From assembly GCA_937934465.1 (NCBI GenBank), contig CALGZO010000104.1:1-6233 (forward strand): a DNA stretch of 6,233 nt, read 5' to 3'. Below are positions 5,118 to 6,233 of the stretch, piece after piece. Positions within the stretch are counted from its first letter, which is position 1. Every line of letters begins with the position of its first letter. This DNA comes from an uncultured Fimbriimonadales bacterium (GTDB lineage Bacteria; Armatimonadota; Fimbriimonadia; Fimbriimonadales; GBS-DC). The position numbers and the translations under genes were made by a program. Below the pieces are notes generated by a model. That model ran no database searches. It saw only the letters and a list, made by a program, of their open reading frames with translations, and was not told the DNA's origin.

Positions 5118-6179
5118 CTACTCGGACGCGCTCGCTTTGCGGAACGCCACTAACGAATCGGAGACAAAGTTGCCCACTCGCCAGCCGACGCCCTCTTGGT
5201 TGGCAAGTTGCTCCGTCTCTGGATGCGCCCACTCCATACCTATCACGACAGGCATCACTTCCAGCCCCGCTTGGCGTAGCGGCTCGGCGCGACGCTTGGC
5301 GCGCAACACATCGTACTTGTCCACCTTGAGCGAAATTTCCGCCACTGCGACATGGTTGCCCTTCCACCAGATAAGGTCGGCGTTCAAGGGGTCGTCTTCG
5401 TCGGGCACATCGCCGTCAAGCACGCCCCCCTGCATGAGCCACTCCACCACTTGACGATAGACATGCTCGTGGGTTTTGGGTGAACCGCTCTCGCCCACGC
5501 CGAAGATGCGCACTGCGCGGCGCACAATCTTGCGCTCGTAATCCTCGCCAGCGCGTCGGGCTTCCTCGCCGCGCCGCCAGTCCTGCAAACTTTTCACATC
5601 CTGTCGCAGTTCGCCAACTTCTTGGCGCGTTTCCCCAAGTTCCTGTCGCAGTTCGCCGACTTCTTGGCGCGTTTCCCCAAGTTCCTGTCGCAGTTCGCCG
5701 ACTTCTTGGCGCGTTTCTCCAAGTTCTTGGCGCAGTTCGCCGACTTCTTGGCGCGTTTCCCTGAGTTCTTGGCGCGTTTCCCCAAGTTCTTGGCGCAGTT
5801 CACCGACTTCTTGGCGCGTTTCCCTGAGTTCTTGGCGCAGTTCACCAACTTCTTGGCGCGTTTCCCTGAGTTCTTGGCGCGTTTCTCCAAGTTCCTGCCG
5901 CAGTTCGCCGACTGCTTGCTCTACCTTGTCTAACCGTTGGTCGACTCGGTCGAATCGCTGGTTAACTTCTTCACGGAACTCGCGAAACTCTTGAGGCAGG
6001 TTGATGAGTTCGTCGGTTAGCACGGCGCGGCGGAACGACTCGCGCAGCCGTTCGTTTTGATGCATCAGGCGCGTGATGACCTGTTCGTCGAGTATCTGCT
6101 CAGCAAGCGCAACCCGTAGCTCCAGGTTGTCTTGAAGCAGCTCGGTCAGTGCCTTCAAATCGTCGAGCGTGAACGCCAT
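5118..6179 (-). CDS. Coiled-coil heptad-repeat protein with C-terminal PD-(D/E)XK nuclease-like domain
   Basis: The function is unknown. Residues 1-65 form a helical N-terminal region (MAFTLDDLKALTELL...). Residues 66-89 (EFREEVNQRFDRVDQRLDKV and on) start the coiled coil. Residues 90-194 are 15 exact heptads built from VGELRQE, LGETRQE and LRETRQE, with Val/Leu at a and Leu/Thr at d. Residues 210-353 form a globular domain: a helix (DYERKIVRRAVRIFG), then NADLIWW with Asp268, VAVAEISLKVD with Glu281 and Lys285, and a helix with KRRAEPLRQAGLEVMPVVIG. An acidic strand pair followed by a helix is what PD-(D/E)XK folds show, and prokaryotic coiled-coil proteins with such C-terminal domains (DUF3782 or COG5493 type) are known but uncharacterised. 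The lysine is displaced (E-x3-K rather than E-x-K), so catalysis is unsure. No signal peptide or membrane segment is seen. A TATAAT seven bases before ATG and no Shine-Dalgarno site suggest leaderless expression. Confidence 0.88.
   Translation of the reverse strand: MAFTLDDLKALTELLQDNLELRVALAEQILDEQVITRLMHQNERLRESFRRAVLTDELINLPQEFREFREEVNQRFDRVDQRLDKVEQAVGELRQELGETRQELRETRQEVGELRQELRETRQEVGELRQELGETRQELRETRQEVGELRQELGETRQEVGELRQELGETRQEVGELRQELGETRQEVGELRQDVKSLQDWRRGEEARRAGEDYERKIVRRAVRIFGVGESGSPKTHEHVYRQVVEWLMQGGVLDGDVPDEDDPLNADLIWWKGNHVAVAEISLKVDKYDVLRAKRRAEPLRQAGLEVMPVVIGMEWAHPETEQLANQEGVGWRVGNFVSDSLVAFRKASASE
5598..5912 (-). repeat. Tandem array of fifteen 21-bp units encoding heptads
   Basis: Fifteen in-frame 21-bp units encode the heptads. 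In protein order, with A = VGELRQE, B = LGETRQE and C = LRETRQE, the array reads ABC-AC-ABC-AB-AB-AB-A, the last A ending in Asp. Units differ only by a few synonymous or single-residue changes. Two 42-bp AB blocks, 5619-5660 and 5661-5702, are identical, which points to recent duplication. The first and last units carry private changes, as expected at array edges. Confidence 0.95.
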
Positions 6180-6186
6180 CGTTGGG

Positions 6187-6192
6187 ATTATA
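6187..6192 (-). promoter_or_regulatory. -10 box of the coiled-coil nuclease-like gene, leaderless type
   Basis: On the minus strand a perfect TATAAT (6192-6187) is followed by seven bases (CCCAACG) and the ATG at 6179. Transcription would then start at or within a base or two of the ATG. No Shine-Dalgarno sequence lies in that gap. No good -35 is found at 17 bases. Leaderless genes with this spacing are well known in Deinococcus-Thermus and Actinobacteria. The box overlaps a probable upstream stop codon (6190-6188). Confidence 0.55.
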
Positions 6193-6233
6193 CCTTGTTT
6201 TGTGCAGTTATGGCGTTGCGCAGGGCTTCAGCG
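6188..6233 (-). CDS. Possible C-terminal end of an upstream minus-strand gene
   Basis: From the right edge one minus-strand frame reads AEALRNAITAQNKV and stops at TAA (6190-6188), nine bases before the coiled-coil gene ATG. The composition is that of an ordinary soluble helix end, and the position fits a gene directly upstream on the same strand. The other two minus-strand frames are less convincing, one of them stopping at once. It is too short to name a family or to exclude chance. Confidence 0.35.
   Translation of the reverse strand, partial: AEALRNAITAQNKV

Noticed and set aside
5103..5138. Bidirectional terminator at the nnr and coiled-coil gene junction
   Set aside because: The candidate stems are only 5-6 bp with loops of 13-19 bases and lack a proper T-run on either strand.
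5598..5912. Direct repeats considered as a CRISPR or minisatellite array
   Set aside because: Units are contiguous with no unique spacers and lie in frame inside a gene, encoding clean heptads.
5594..5933. Long repetitive open frames (plus strand 5622-5933, KRAK-type minus frame 5594-5890) over the heptad array
   Set aside because: A 21-bp tandem repeat without stops in one unit is open in other frames automatically. The true frame continues into non-repetitive sequence at both ends.

Overview
The window is a compact stretch of GC-rich bacterial chromosome. It carries six well-supported protein genes, one tRNA gene, the probable edges of two more genes, and short intergenic gaps that hold most of the regulatory signal. 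Coding sequence strongly prefers G or C at third positions. Start regions are varied: strong Shine-Dalgarno sites, TTG starts, and one gene that looks leaderless. The lineage cannot be fixed from sequence alone. A deep-branching, possibly thermophilic group such as Armatimonadota or Chloroflexota is a guess. No mobile element, CRISPR array or phage gene was found.

Left part (1-1474): a divergent control region contains the perfect palindrome TATTATAATA, which puts a TATAAT box on both strands. The minus-strand promoter is strong (TTGACT, 18 bases, TATAAT) and probably drives a gene whose ATG lies at positions 6-4, running off the left edge. To the right lie guanylate kinase (gmk, 196-813) and, one base later, an NlpC/P60 cysteine peptidase with no visible signal peptide (815-1474). 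These two form an operon.

Middle part (1441-3594): an RsuA/RluB-type pseudouridine synthase on the minus strand runs into the peptidase gene with a 34-base tail-to-tail overlap. It is transcribed behind tRNA-Asn(GUU), ten bases from the CCA end, from a good promoter (TTGACA, 18 bases, TATATT). Divergently, a TIM-barrel sugar phosphate isomerase/epimerase-like gene and a pterin-4a-carbinolamine dehydratase gene follow on the plus strand. The gap after the dehydratase holds a perfect TATAAT across the stop codon, a hairpin, and a short stretch that resembles the conserved core of HepT/DUF86 proteins, perhaps a gene remnant.

Right part (3595-6233): a bifunctional NAD(P)H-hydrate repair enzyme (nnr) on the plus strand ends two bases from a minus-strand gene for a coiled-coil protein. 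That protein has 15 near-identical heptads followed by a putative PD-(D/E)XK nuclease-like domain. Its TATAAT sits seven bases before the ATG, so its mRNA is probably leaderless, and the same box contains the likely stop codon of a further minus-strand gene at the right edge.

Most genes are housekeeping or metabolite-repair functions (GMP phosphorylation, RNA modification, NADH-hydrate repair, pterin recycling). The coiled-coil nuclease-like protein is the least understood and most interesting gene here.
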